A DNA stretch of 21,149 nucleotides, taken from assembly GCA_905373085.1 (NCBI GenBank), contig CAJPRR010000022.1, positions 1-21,149 of the forward strand. The letters are read 5' to 3'. The notes beneath the pieces are model-generated. The model ran no database searches, was not told where the DNA came from, and worked only from the letters and a program-made list of their open reading frames with translations. This document shows, piece after piece, positions 14,741 to 21,149 of this stretch; positions within the stretch are counted from its first letter, which is position 1, and every line of letters starts with the position of its first letter. This DNA comes from an uncultured Selenomonas sp. Its GTDB lineage: Bacteria; Bacillota; Negativicutes; Selenomonadales; Selenomonadaceae. A program made the position numbers and the translations under genes.

Positions 14741-16855
14741 ATGTCACTCAGCAAGGACGTCTTCATGCAGAACATGCAGCGGTTCGGCGGCGCGATGTAC
14801 ACGCCCGTCATCCTGTTCGCGTTCTTCGGCCTCACGGTGGCGGTATCCATCGTCTGCAAGAACACGGGGCTTCTCGGCGCGATCGCCGCCGAGGGAACGC
14901 TGTGGTACGATTTCTGGTACATCGTCGAGCAGGGCGCGTGGACGGTGTTCGCGCAGATGCCGATTCTCTTCGCCATCGCCGTCCCCATCGGCTTCGCGAA
15001 GAAGGAGCCTGCGCGCTGCGCCATGGAATCCTTCGTCATCTACATGCTCTTCAACTACTTCATCTCCGCCATCCTCACGCTGCACGGCAGCGCGTTCGGC
15101 GTCGACTACAGTCAGGCGGCGGGCGCCGGCACGGGGCTTGCCATGATCGCGAACGTCAAGACGCTCGACATGGGCATGCTCGGCGCGATCTTCATCGCGT
15201 GCTGCACGGCGTATCTGCACAACCACTTCTACGACACGAACATCCCCGACTGGCTCGGCATTTTCAAAGGCCCTGCTTTCGTCGTCGCCGTCGGCTTCGC
15301 CGTCATGATTCCGATGGCTCTCATCTTCTGCTGCGTCTGGCCGATGGTACAGCACGCGATCGAGCAGTTCCAGTTCTTCCTCAAGACGAGCGGCATCGTC
15401 GGCGTCTGGGCGTACACGTTCTCGGAGAAGATCCTGCTGCCCGCTGGCCTCCATCACTTCATCTACCTGCCGTTCATGTTCGGCCCTGCCGTCGTCGACG
15501 GCGGCATCCAAGCCTACTGGCTCGGTCACATCAACGACTTCATGACGAGTGCGCAGTCACTCCGCGACCTCTTCCCCGAGGGCGGCTTCGCGCTGCACGG
15601 CAGCGGCAAGGTCTTCGGCCTGCCGGGCGCGGCGCTCGCCATCTACGCGTGCGCCAAGCCTGAAAAGCGCAAGAAGACGGCGGCTCTCCTGATTCCTGCG
15701 ACGATCACGGCGATGCTCTGCGGCATCACCGAGCCTCTGGAATTCACCTTCCTTTTCGTCGCGCCTCTCCTTTATCTGCTGCACGCGATCCTCTCGGCGA
15801 CGCTCTCGGCGACGCTCTACGCCATCGGGCTTTCGGGCAACTTCGGCGGCGGTCTCATCGACTGCTTCGTGCAGAACTGGATTCCGCTCTTTTCCTATCA
15901 CTACATGACATACCTCACGCAGATCGGCGTCGGTCTGTGCTTCACCGCCATCTACTTCTTCGTCTTCCGCGCTGTCATCCGCTTCAAGGATTACAAGACG
16001 CCGGGCAGGACGGACGACGATGTCGAGGACAAGCTCTTCACGAAAGCCGACTACAAGGCGAAGCAGGCAGATGCTGCGGGCGCCGCTGCAGGCGCCGCAC
16101 CCGATATGAAGCTCGACGAGCGCGACGTGAAGGCGAAGGTCTTCCTCGAAGGACTCGGCGGCCCTGCGAACATCAAGGACGTCACGAACTGCGCGACGCG
16201 CCTGCGCGTGACGGTGGAGGATCCCGACCTCGTGCAGCCGGTCGCCGTCTTCACCCGTGCGGGCGCACACGGCCTCGTGCGTAACGGACATGCGTTCCAG
16301 GTCATCGTCGGCCTCTCCGTGCCGCAGGTGCGCGAGCGCTTCGAGGCGCTTCTCGCAGCGCCTGCGTCCGATGCGACGGAGCTCGCCGTCGGCACGGAAA
16401 AATCCCTCTCCTTCACGGCAGTCGCCGACGGCAAGGTCATCGACATGAGCGAGGTCAAGGATGAAATGTTCTCGCAGAAGATGATGGGCGACGGCGTCGC
16501 TGTCGAGCCGACGGGCAATCTCGTCGTCGCGCCCGCCGACGCCGAGGTCACGATGGTCATGGAGGATTCGCTGCACGCCGTCGGACTGCGTCTCGCGAAC
16601 GGCGCGGAAATGCTCATCCACATCGGCGTCGACACGGTGAAGCTCGGCGGCAAGGGCTTCGAGCTTCTCGTCCGTGCGGGCGACAAGGTCGGCCAGGGTA
16701 CGCCGCTCGTGAAGTTCGACCGCGCGACCATCAAGGAAGCCGGCTACCAGGACACGGTCATCATGGCAGTGACGAACTCGGGCGAATACCCGCTGATGAA
16801 AAAGCATACAGGCATGACGGCAGAAGCCGGCAAGACGGACGTCCTGACCTTCTGA
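14741..16855 (+). CDS. Alpha-glucoside-specific PTS permease, EIICBA fusion (704 aa)
   Basis: This membrane protein imports and phosphorylates an alpha-glucoside using phosphate from HPr. The EIIC domain (about 1-415) closely follows the AglA/GlvC pattern, with RFGGAMYTPVILF near the N-terminus, PAGLHHFIYLPFMFGPAVV (234-252) and GITEPLEFTFLF (328-339). An Ala/Gly-rich linker (about 440-455) leads to EIIB with the phosphorylated Cys484 in NCATRLRV. A second linker leads to a glucose-type EIIA (about 555-704) with His627 in MLIHIGVDTVKL as the phosphorylation site. Many AglA-type proteins lack the EIIA part, so this chain is self-contained apart from EI and HPr. AGAGGAGG precedes the ATG. Likely substrates are maltose, isomaltose, sucrose isomers or trehalose; the sequence does not decide. 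Confidence 0.92.
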   Translation: MSLSKDVFMQNMQRFGGAMYTPVILFAFFGLTVAVSIVCKNTGLLGAIAAEGTLWYDFWYIVEQGAWTVFAQMPILFAIAVPIGFAKKEPARCAMESFVIYMLFNYFISAILTLHGSAFGVDYSQAAGAGTGLAMIANVKTLDMGMLGAIFIACCTAYLHNHFYDTNIPDWLGIFKGPAFVVAVGFAVMIPMALIFCCVWPMVQHAIEQFQFFLKTSGIVGVWAYTFSEKILLPAGLHHFIYLPFMFGPAVVDGGIQAYWLGHINDFMTSAQSLRDLFPEGGFALHGSGKVFGLPGAALAIYACAKPEKRKKTAALLIPATITAMLCGITEPLEFTFLFVAPLLYLLHAILSATLSATLYAIGLSGNFGGGLIDCFVQNWIPLFSYHYMTYLTQIGVGLCFTAIYFFVFRAVIRFKDYKTPGRTDDDVEDKLFTKADYKAKQADAAGAAAGAAPDMKLDERDVKAKVFLEGLGGPANIKDVTNCATRLRVTVEDPDLVQPVAVFTRAGAHGLVRNGHAFQVIVGLSVPQVRERFEALLAAPASDATELAVGTEKSLSFTAVADGKVIDMSEVKDEMFSQKMMGDGVAVEPTGNLVVAPADAEVTMVMEDSLHAVGLRLANGAEMLIHIGVDTVKLGGKGFELLVRAGDKVGQGTPLVKFDRATIKEAGYQDTVIMAVTNSGEYPLMKKHTGMTAEAGKTDVLTF

Positions 16856-16870
16856 CGCACGACACTCTCA

Positions 16871-16899
16871 CAGCCCCCTGCCCGCACGGCAGGGGGCTG
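16871..16899. other. 12-bp GC-rich intercistronic hairpin
   Basis: CAGCCCCCTGCC (16871-16882) and GGCAGGGGGCTG (16888-16899) form a perfect stem with a 5-nt loop in the gap between the PTS and GH13 genes. No T run follows. Such a structure could set different expression of permease and hydrolase by stabilising the upstream message. Confidence 0.7.
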
Positions 16900-16917
16900 A
16901 ATGGAAAGGAAAAACGC

Positions 16918-18597
16918 ATGAAAGCAACGCATTGGTGGCAGAACACCGCCGTCTACCAGATTTATCCGAAGAGCTTCAATGACACGCACGGCAAGGGCAC
17001 GGGCGATCTTCGCGGCATCACGGAAAAGCTCGACTATCTGAAGTCGCTCAGCGCGGGCGCGCTTTGGCTCACGCCCGTCTACCCGTCGCCCATGGTCGAC
17101 AACGGCTACGACATCAGCGACTATTGCGGCATCCATCCCGACTTCGGCACGCTCGCCGACATGGAAGAGCTGATCGCAGAAGCGAAGAAGCGCGGCATGC
17201 GCATCGTCATGGATCTCGTCTACAACCACACCTCCGATGAGCACCCGTGGTTCTTGGAGTCGAAGAAGAGCCGCACGAACGCGAAGAGCGACTGGTATAT
17301 CTGGCGCGACGCGAAGGAGGACGGCAGCGCCCCGACGAACTGGCGCGGCATCTTCGGCGGCTCTGCGTGGACGTACAGCGAGGAGCGCGGCCAATACTAC
17401 CTGCACACCTTCGCCGAGGCGCAGCCCGACCTCAACTGGGAAAACCCCGAGGTCAGGGAAGCGCTCTTCGCCGCCGCGAACTTCTGGCTCGCAAAGGGCG
17501 TCGGCGGCTTCCGCATCGACGCCATCACCTACATCAAGAAGCCCGCCGTCTTCACGGACGGCGAACCGGATGCGGCAGACGGCATGACGAGCGTCCACGA
17601 TATGACGGCGAACACGCCGGGCATCCTCGACTTCCTGCACGAGTTCCGCGCACGCGTCTTCGACGGACACGATATCTTTACCGTCGGCGAGGCGAACGGC
17701 GTCACGCCCGAGGAACTGCCGCTGTGGGTCGGCGAGAACGGCGTCTTCTCCATGCTCTTCGAGTTCAGCCACGTCCTCGTGCCCTACGAGGGCGGCGAAT
17801 GCTGGCACAAAGCGCAGCCGTGGCCTCTAACGAAGCTCAAGCGCGCGCTCACGGCGAGCCAGCACGCCACTGCCAAGGAAGGCTGGTTTCCCATCTACTT
17901 CGAGAACCACGACCGCGCACGCTCCGTCGATTACTTCTTCCCCAAAGGCGCGGACAAGAAGCTCGCGGACAAGAAGCTCGCGGCCAAGGCGCTCGCCGCC
18001 GTCCTCTTCACGCTGCGCGGCACGCCCTTCATCTACGAGGGCGAAGAACTCGGCATGACGAACGTGGCTTGGGATTCCATCGACGCCTACGACGACATTT
18101 CGTCGCACGGCCAGTACGCGCTCGCTTTGGAAGATGGCTTCTCCAAAGAAGAAGCGCTGGGCTTCGTCCATTTCAACAGCCGCGACAACGCACGCACGCC
18201 GATGCAGTGGACGGCAGAAAAACATGCGGGCTTCACGAGCGGCACGCCGTGGCTGCCCGTCAACGAGAACTATCGCACGCTCAACGCTGCCGCCGAGGAA
18301 AAGGATACCGACTCCGTGCTGCACTTCTATCGCCATCTCGCCAAGCTGCGCGAGACGATTCCTGCTCTTTTGGACGGCGTATATGAAGAGCTTCTGGAAG
18401 AAAACGAGCAAATCTATGCGTTCTCGCGCACACTGGGAAAGGCTCGCATCAAGACGGCGGTCAACTTCAGCACGGAGGACGCGGCGCTTCCCGCAGGTTT
18501 CCTTCGCGGCACGCGCCTTGCCGGAAGCTATGCGGACGCGCCGACGACTTCGCTTCGTCCATTGGAAGCCGTGATTTACGAGGAGGAGATACAATGA
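16918..18597 (+). CDS. GH13 alpha-glucosidase, probably acting on a PTS-delivered sugar phosphate (559 aa)
   Basis: The enzyme belongs to the oligo-1,6-glucosidase / phosphotrehalase branch of GH13: a TIM barrel starting WWQNTAVYQIYPKSF, a B domain, and a C-terminal beta domain. Conserved regions are MDLVYNHTSDEH (98-109), GFRIDAIT with the nucleophile Asp201, TVGEAN with the acid/base Glu258, and FENHDR with Asp332. No signal peptide is seen, so it is cytoplasmic. It follows the PTS gene by 62 bp and overlaps the HAD gene by 4 bp. This suggests cleavage of a 6-phospho-alpha-glucoside to glucose-6-phosphate plus glucose or another sugar, but an unphosphorylated substrate cannot be excluded. 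A 15-bp tandem duplication (17950-17979) encodes ADKKL twice, followed by a degenerate third unit, in a surface-like segment. AAGGA lies about 8 nt before the ATG. Confidence 0.92.
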   Translation: MKATHWWQNTAVYQIYPKSFNDTHGKGTGDLRGITEKLDYLKSLSAGALWLTPVYPSPMVDNGYDISDYCGIHPDFGTLADMEELIAEAKKRGMRIVMDLVYNHTSDEHPWFLESKKSRTNAKSDWYIWRDAKEDGSAPTNWRGIFGGSAWTYSEERGQYYLHTFAEAQPDLNWENPEVREALFAAANFWLAKGVGGFRIDAITYIKKPAVFTDGEPDAADGMTSVHDMTANTPGILDFLHEFRARVFDGHDIFTVGEANGVTPEELPLWVGENGVFSMLFEFSHVLVPYEGGECWHKAQPWPLTKLKRALTASQHATAKEGWFPIYFENHDRARSVDYFFPKGADKKLADKKLAAKALAAVLFTLRGTPFIYEGEELGMTNVAWDSIDAYDDISSHGQYALALEDGFSKEEALGFVHFNSRDNARTPMQWTAEKHAGFTSGTPWLPVNENYRTLNAAAEEKDTDSVLHFYRHLAKLRETIPALLDGVYEELLEENEQIYAFSRTLGKARIKTAVNFSTEDAALPAGFLRGTRLAGSYADAPTTSLRPLEAVIYEEEIQ

Positions 18598-19370
18598 AGG
18601 TAGCTGCAAGCGATTACGACGGGACGCTCCTCAGAGGCGGCAAGATCGATGAGGAAACGCTGCAGGCCGTCAAGAAGTGGCGTGCGGCGGGCAACAAGTT
18701 CGGCGTCATCTCGGGGCGCGACTACGGCATGCTCGTGCCGCAGCTCTTCGCTTTCGGACTGGAATTCGACTACACGGTCTGCAACAACGGCGGCATCATC
18801 CGCGACGCGAAAGAGCATGTGCGCTTCCAGGCCGAGATCGAGCCGGCCGCCCTCTCCGCCATTGCCGAAGAGCCTCTGGCGGCGAAATCCTTCCACTTCG
18901 CCTTTTCGGCAGCCGACGTGACGTACCTTTGCCACCAATCGGAAGGCTCTTGGATCGAGCGCGAAGCAAAGGAATGGGACTATCCCATCATCTACATCGA
19001 GGAATCCGAGATCGGCACGCTCAAGAAGATCCAGCAGTTCTCCATGGGCTTCCCGCTTCCCGCCGAATCCGACGCCTGCGCCGCCGCGCTCAACGCGAGG
19101 CTCGGCGATAAGATCCATGCCTACCCGAACGCCTGCAGCCTCGACATCACGCCCGTCGGCGTCGGCAAGGATCAGGGCATACGCACGCTGCTCTCCGTCA
19201 TGGGCTGGGACAGCGCGGAGGTCTTCGCCATCGGCGACGAGACGAACGACCTGCCGATGCTCAAGGCATTCGACGGCTATACGCTGACGACGGCGCGAGA
19301 AGCGATTCAAAAGCAAGCGAAAGAAGTTTTCCCAAGCGTCGGAGCCATGCTGGAACACTACTGCGATTAA
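18594..19370 (+). CDS. HAD-superfamily sugar-phosphate hydrolase, Cof type (258 aa)
   Basis: This is a HAD phosphatase of the Cof (IIB) group. Motif I is SDYDGTLL with the nucleophile Asp7 and Asp9, motif II ends at Ser40 in VISGRD, motif III is Lys192 in GVGKDQGI, and motif IV is FAIGDETNDLPML with Asp215 and Asp219. A C2-type cap lies between about 80 and 185. Its ATG overlaps the GH13 stop (ATGA), so the two are probably translationally coupled, and GAGGAG lies upstream. It may dephosphorylate a sugar phosphate that builds up during alpha-glucoside use, preventing phosphosugar stress; the true substrate is unknown. The hexokinase gene follows after 13 bp. Confidence 0.9.
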   Translation: MKVAASDYDGTLLRGGKIDEETLQAVKKWRAAGNKFGVISGRDYGMLVPQLFAFGLEFDYTVCNNGGIIRDAKEHVRFQAEIEPAALSAIAEEPLAAKSFHFAFSAADVTYLCHQSEGSWIEREAKEWDYPIIYIEESEIGTLKKIQQFSMGFPLPAESDACAAALNARLGDKIHAYPNACSLDITPVGVGKDQGIRTLLSVMGWDSAEVFAIGDETNDLPMLKAFDGYTLTTAREAIQKQAKEVFPSVGAMLEHYCD

Positions 19371-19383
19371 AGGGGGAGCAGTC

Positions 19384-20670
19384 ATGACCATGGACAAGAA
19401 GAAATACGATGAAATCCTCGCCGCCTTCAGCATCAGCGATGACGACCTTAAGAAAATCTCCGCTGACTTCGAGGCGGAGATGCAGATGGGTCTTGAGGGC
19501 GAGGCCTCCACGCTGCGCATGCTGCGCTCCTACGTCGCCCTGCCGACGGGCAAGGAGATCGGCGACTTCCTCGCGCTCGACTTCGGCGGCACGAACGTAC
19601 GCGCCCTGCACATCCTGCTGCACGGCGGCGGCAGGTACCAGGTCATCAAGAAGGCGGCGAAGCCTCTGACCGAGCCGGGCGTCTACGACTACGTATCGGA
19701 AAGTGCGACCGCCGAGGAGATGTTCGACTTTCTCGCCGAACTCATCGACGAGGCCATCGAGAGCAATCGATCGACGACGTACCTGCTCGGTCACACCTTC
19801 TCCTTCCCGTCGGTGCAGACCGACCTCTACAACGCCAAGCTCATCACTTGGACGAAGGAGTTCGCGACGCAGGGCGTCGAGGGCAAGGTCGTCAACGATC
19901 TGCTCAAGGAAGCTCTCGCACGGCGCGGCGCGAGAAACGTCATCCCCGTCGCCGTCATCAACGACACCGTCGCCACGCTCTTAGCCGCCGCCTACAAGAA
20001 GCCGAACGCCTACATCGGCTCGATCTACGCCACGGGGCAGAACACTTGCTACTTCGAGAAGTTCCCCGACGGCTCTGAGACGCCCACTGTCATCAACATG
20101 GAATCGGGCGGCTTCGGCAAGCTCACGCTCACGAAGTACGATGCGCATATCGACGAGACTTCCGAAAAGCCCGGCGCACAGCACCTCGAAAAGATGGTTT
20201 CGGGACGCTATCTCGGCGAAATCTACGGGCATGCGCTCGCCGACCTTCTTGGCAAGAAAGAGCCTTTCTCCTTCACGAGCATCGACCTTTCCGCGATCGT
20301 CTCCGACGCCTACCTCGACCGCCACGAAGCCGCCGCTATCCTTGAAGAAAAGACGGGCGAGATGTTCAACGCGCTTGAGCTGAACCTGCTGCAGAACCTC
20401 GCCGCCCTCATCATCGCACGTTCCGCCCGCCTCGTCGCCGCGACCTTCGCGGGCATCGTGCGCCATCGCGCACAGGGTGCGGCGATTGCCGAGCAGCACA
20501 TCGCCATCGACGGCTCCGTCTACGAGAAGATGCCCCTCGTCGCCGAGAACCTCAAGAAGGCGCTCGCCGCCCTCCTCGGCGACGACGCCGAAAAGATCCA
20601 CATCGTCCTCGAAAACACCGGCTCCGCCCTCGGCGCCGCCCTCGCCGCCGCCATGACCGTGGAAGGGTGA
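19384..20670 (+). CDS. Hexokinase of the eukaryotic-type sequence family (428 aa)
   Basis: The protein transfers phosphate from ATP to a hexose, most likely free glucose released by the GH13 enzyme. It follows the eukaryotic hexokinase family (Pfam Hexokinase_1/2), not bacterial ROK or Glk kinases. It has LDFGGTNVR (65-73) for ATP phosphate binding, and LGHTFSFP with WTKEF (135-160) matching the hexokinase signature, although His replaces the usual Phe in LGFTFSFP. VINDTVATLL carries the likely catalytic Asp194, and a C-terminal ENTGSALGAALAAA forms part of the nucleotide site. Length is near one yeast-type hexokinase unit. GGGGGAG precedes the ATG at 19384; MDKKK two codons later is an alternative. 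It is last in the operon, and no clear terminator follows its stop before the next promoter. Confidence 0.92.
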   Translation: MTMDKKKYDEILAAFSISDDDLKKISADFEAEMQMGLEGEASTLRMLRSYVALPTGKEIGDFLALDFGGTNVRALHILLHGGGRYQVIKKAAKPLTEPGVYDYVSESATAEEMFDFLAELIDEAIESNRSTTYLLGHTFSFPSVQTDLYNAKLITWTKEFATQGVEGKVVNDLLKEALARRGARNVIPVAVINDTVATLLAAAYKKPNAYIGSIYATGQNTCYFEKFPDGSETPTVINMESGGFGKLTLTKYDAHIDETSEKPGAQHLEKMVSGRYLGEIYGHALADLLGKKEPFSFTSIDLSAIVSDAYLDRHEAAAILEEKTGEMFNALELNLLQNLAALIIARSARLVAATFAGIVRHRAQGAAIAEQHIAIDGSVYEKMPLVAENLKKALAALLGDDAEKIHIVLENTGSALGAALAAAMTVEG

Positions 20671-20718
20671 GCCGCTGCAGAAAAGCATGAATAAGTTCTA
20701 GCTATCCGCTAGGAAACG

Positions 20719-20727
20719 TGCTATAAT
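20719..20727 (+). promoter_or_regulatory. Extended -10 promoter of the DUF1858 gene
   Basis: TGCTATAAT gives a TGn extension and a perfect -10 (20722-20727), with no good -35 at 16-18 bp. CTAGC-TATCC-GCTAG forms a small palindrome just upstream (about 20698-20712). The start should lie near 20734, leaving a leader of about 120 nt. Confidence 0.7.
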
Positions 20728-20734
20728 TCACTTA

Positions 20735-20853
20735 GTAGTAAGGTGTTTTTCGTATGCGGCTTCGCCGCGTACTCGCCCTTGCATGGAATCAATCAACCGG
20801 CCGGCTCGCCGCCGGCTTCTTGGGAGTTTCCCTGTAACAAAGGAGGTTTTTGT
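20735..20853 (+). promoter_or_regulatory. Structured leader of the DUF1858 gene
   Basis: Two hairpins are visible: GTATGCGGC-TTC-GCCGCGTAC (20752-20772, nine pairs with one G-T) and GCCGGC-TCGCC-GCCGGC (20800-20816) followed by TTCTT. The ribosome site AAAGGAGG (20839-20846) lies 23 nt after the second hairpin. The second hairpin could be a weak terminator or attenuator. No known riboswitch class was recognised. Confidence 0.4.
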
Positions 20854-21054
20854 ATGACCATAACGAAAGATATGGGCATCGGAGAGGTTGTCCGGAAATA
20901 TCCGAACACTGTCCCCGTATTCATGAGCGCCGGCATGGGCTGCATCGGCTGCGCCGCCTCGCACTTCGAGAACATCGAGCAGGGTGCGCTCGCGCACGGC
21001 ATCGACATCGACGCCTTGATGAAGGGTCTGAACGAAGCTGTCGCCGCAGGCTGA
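20854..21054 (+). CDS. DUF1858 small redox-disulfide protein (66 aa)
   Basis: This small protein matches the DUF1858 family, also described as a hybrid-cluster-protein-associated redox disulfide domain. It opens with MTITKDMGIGEVVRKYP, then VFMSAGMGCIGCAASHFENIEQGA, where GCIGC supplies the CxxC pair (about residues 30 and 33), and ends in a helix with IDALMKGLNEAV. There is no signal peptide or membrane segment. Such proteins are common in anaerobes, but their biochemical role is unsettled. The start at 20854 has AAAGGAGG 7 nt upstream. A longer in-frame reading from 20743 would cover the leader and is rejected. It stands alone between its own promoter and terminator and appears unrelated to sugar use. 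Confidence 0.93.
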   Translation: MTITKDMGIGEVVRKYPNTVPVFMSAGMGCIGCAASHFENIEQGALAHGIDIDALMKGLNEAVAAG

Positions 21055-21062
21055 TTTGCACG

Positions 21063-21101
21063 AAAAAACTGCCGCAAGCCGGATGCCTGCGGCAGTTTTT
21101 T
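21063..21101 (+). terminator. Strong intrinsic terminator after the DUF1858 gene
   Basis: AAAAAACTGCCGCA (21063-21076) pairs fully with TGCGGCAGTTTTTT (21088-21101), a 14-bp stem including A-T pairs around an 11-nt loop. The same A/T arms let it work on either strand. Confidence 0.95.
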
Positions 21102-21149
21102 CATGCGTTTTTTCATGCGTTTTTTCATGCGTTTTTTCATGCGTTTTTT
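21102..21149 (+). repeat. 12-bp tandem repeat, four copies, running to the window end
   Basis: CATGCGTTTTTT is repeated exactly four times, at 21102, 21114, 21126 and 21138, directly after the terminator's T run. The copies are identical. The array may continue beyond the window. Each unit repeats a T6 run, as if the terminator tail had been expanded by slippage or uneven exchange. Confidence 0.95.

Noticed and set aside
15557..16807. 416-codon minus-strand open frame opposite the PTS gene
   Set aside because: The composition is typical of an antisense shadow (Arg/Glu/Asp-rich), and the sense strand encodes complete EIIC, EIIB and EIIA motifs.
20743..20853. N-terminal extension of the DUF1858 protein
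   Set aside because: The extended reading crosses two hairpins and lacks family similarity, while the ATG at 20854 has a strong ribosome site.
20793..21140. Minus-strand frame with MKKR repeats
   Set aside because: It is produced by translating the 12-bp tandem repeat and the antisense of the DUF1858 gene.

Overview
The window looks like a chromosomal carbohydrate-use region from an anaerobic Negativicutes bacterium of the Selenomonas type. That is an inference from gene content (DUF1858 redox protein, RpiR-controlled PTS, type-2 GalT), GC-rich codon use and strong Shine-Dalgarno sites. No rRNA or other firm taxonomic marker is present.

Left edge (1-470): no protein gene is seen. Positions 1-16 look like the first 16 nt of a minus-strand tRNA, driven by a consensus-perfect promoter (TTGACA-17-TATAAT, 47-75). 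A 167-bp element with 19-bp terminal inverted repeats (217-383) resembles a MITE. A hairpin at 432-459 closes the galactoside operon.

Galactoside region (474-12935, all minus strand): transcription order is a cytidylate-kinase-like protein, a GPH-family sugar symporter and a GH2 beta-galactosidase, followed by galK, galE, galT, a LacI-family regulator and a GH36 alpha-galactosidase. Together these import beta- and alpha-galactosides, hydrolyse them, and send galactose through the Leloir pathway to UDP-glucose and glucose-1-phosphate. Two promoters drive the set (13042-13070 and 7586-7614). Both have the same layout: one AAACGTTT-type operator covers the -35 box and a second lies 51-52 bp away, downstream of the -10. 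This points to shared control by the local LacI-family protein or by a CcpA-like one. A 43-bp palindrome (10805-10847) between the symporter and lacZ shares its arms with the 167-bp element.

Divergent side (plus strand): a small membrane protein (13251-13505) has a start region broken by an A7 tract. Next comes an RpiR/MurR regulator, then an operon of an alpha-glucoside PTS permease (EIIC-EIIB-EIIA in one chain), a GH13 alpha-glucosidase, a Cof-type HAD phosphatase and a hexokinase of the eukaryotic sequence family. The inferred logic is that the PTS delivers a phosphorylated alpha-glucoside, GH13 splits it to glucose-6-phosphate plus a free sugar, and the hexokinase captures free glucose.

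Right edge: a 66-aa DUF1858 protein with a CxxC motif has its own extended -10 promoter and a structured leader. It is followed by a strong terminator that runs into four copies of a 12-bp tandem repeat at the window end.
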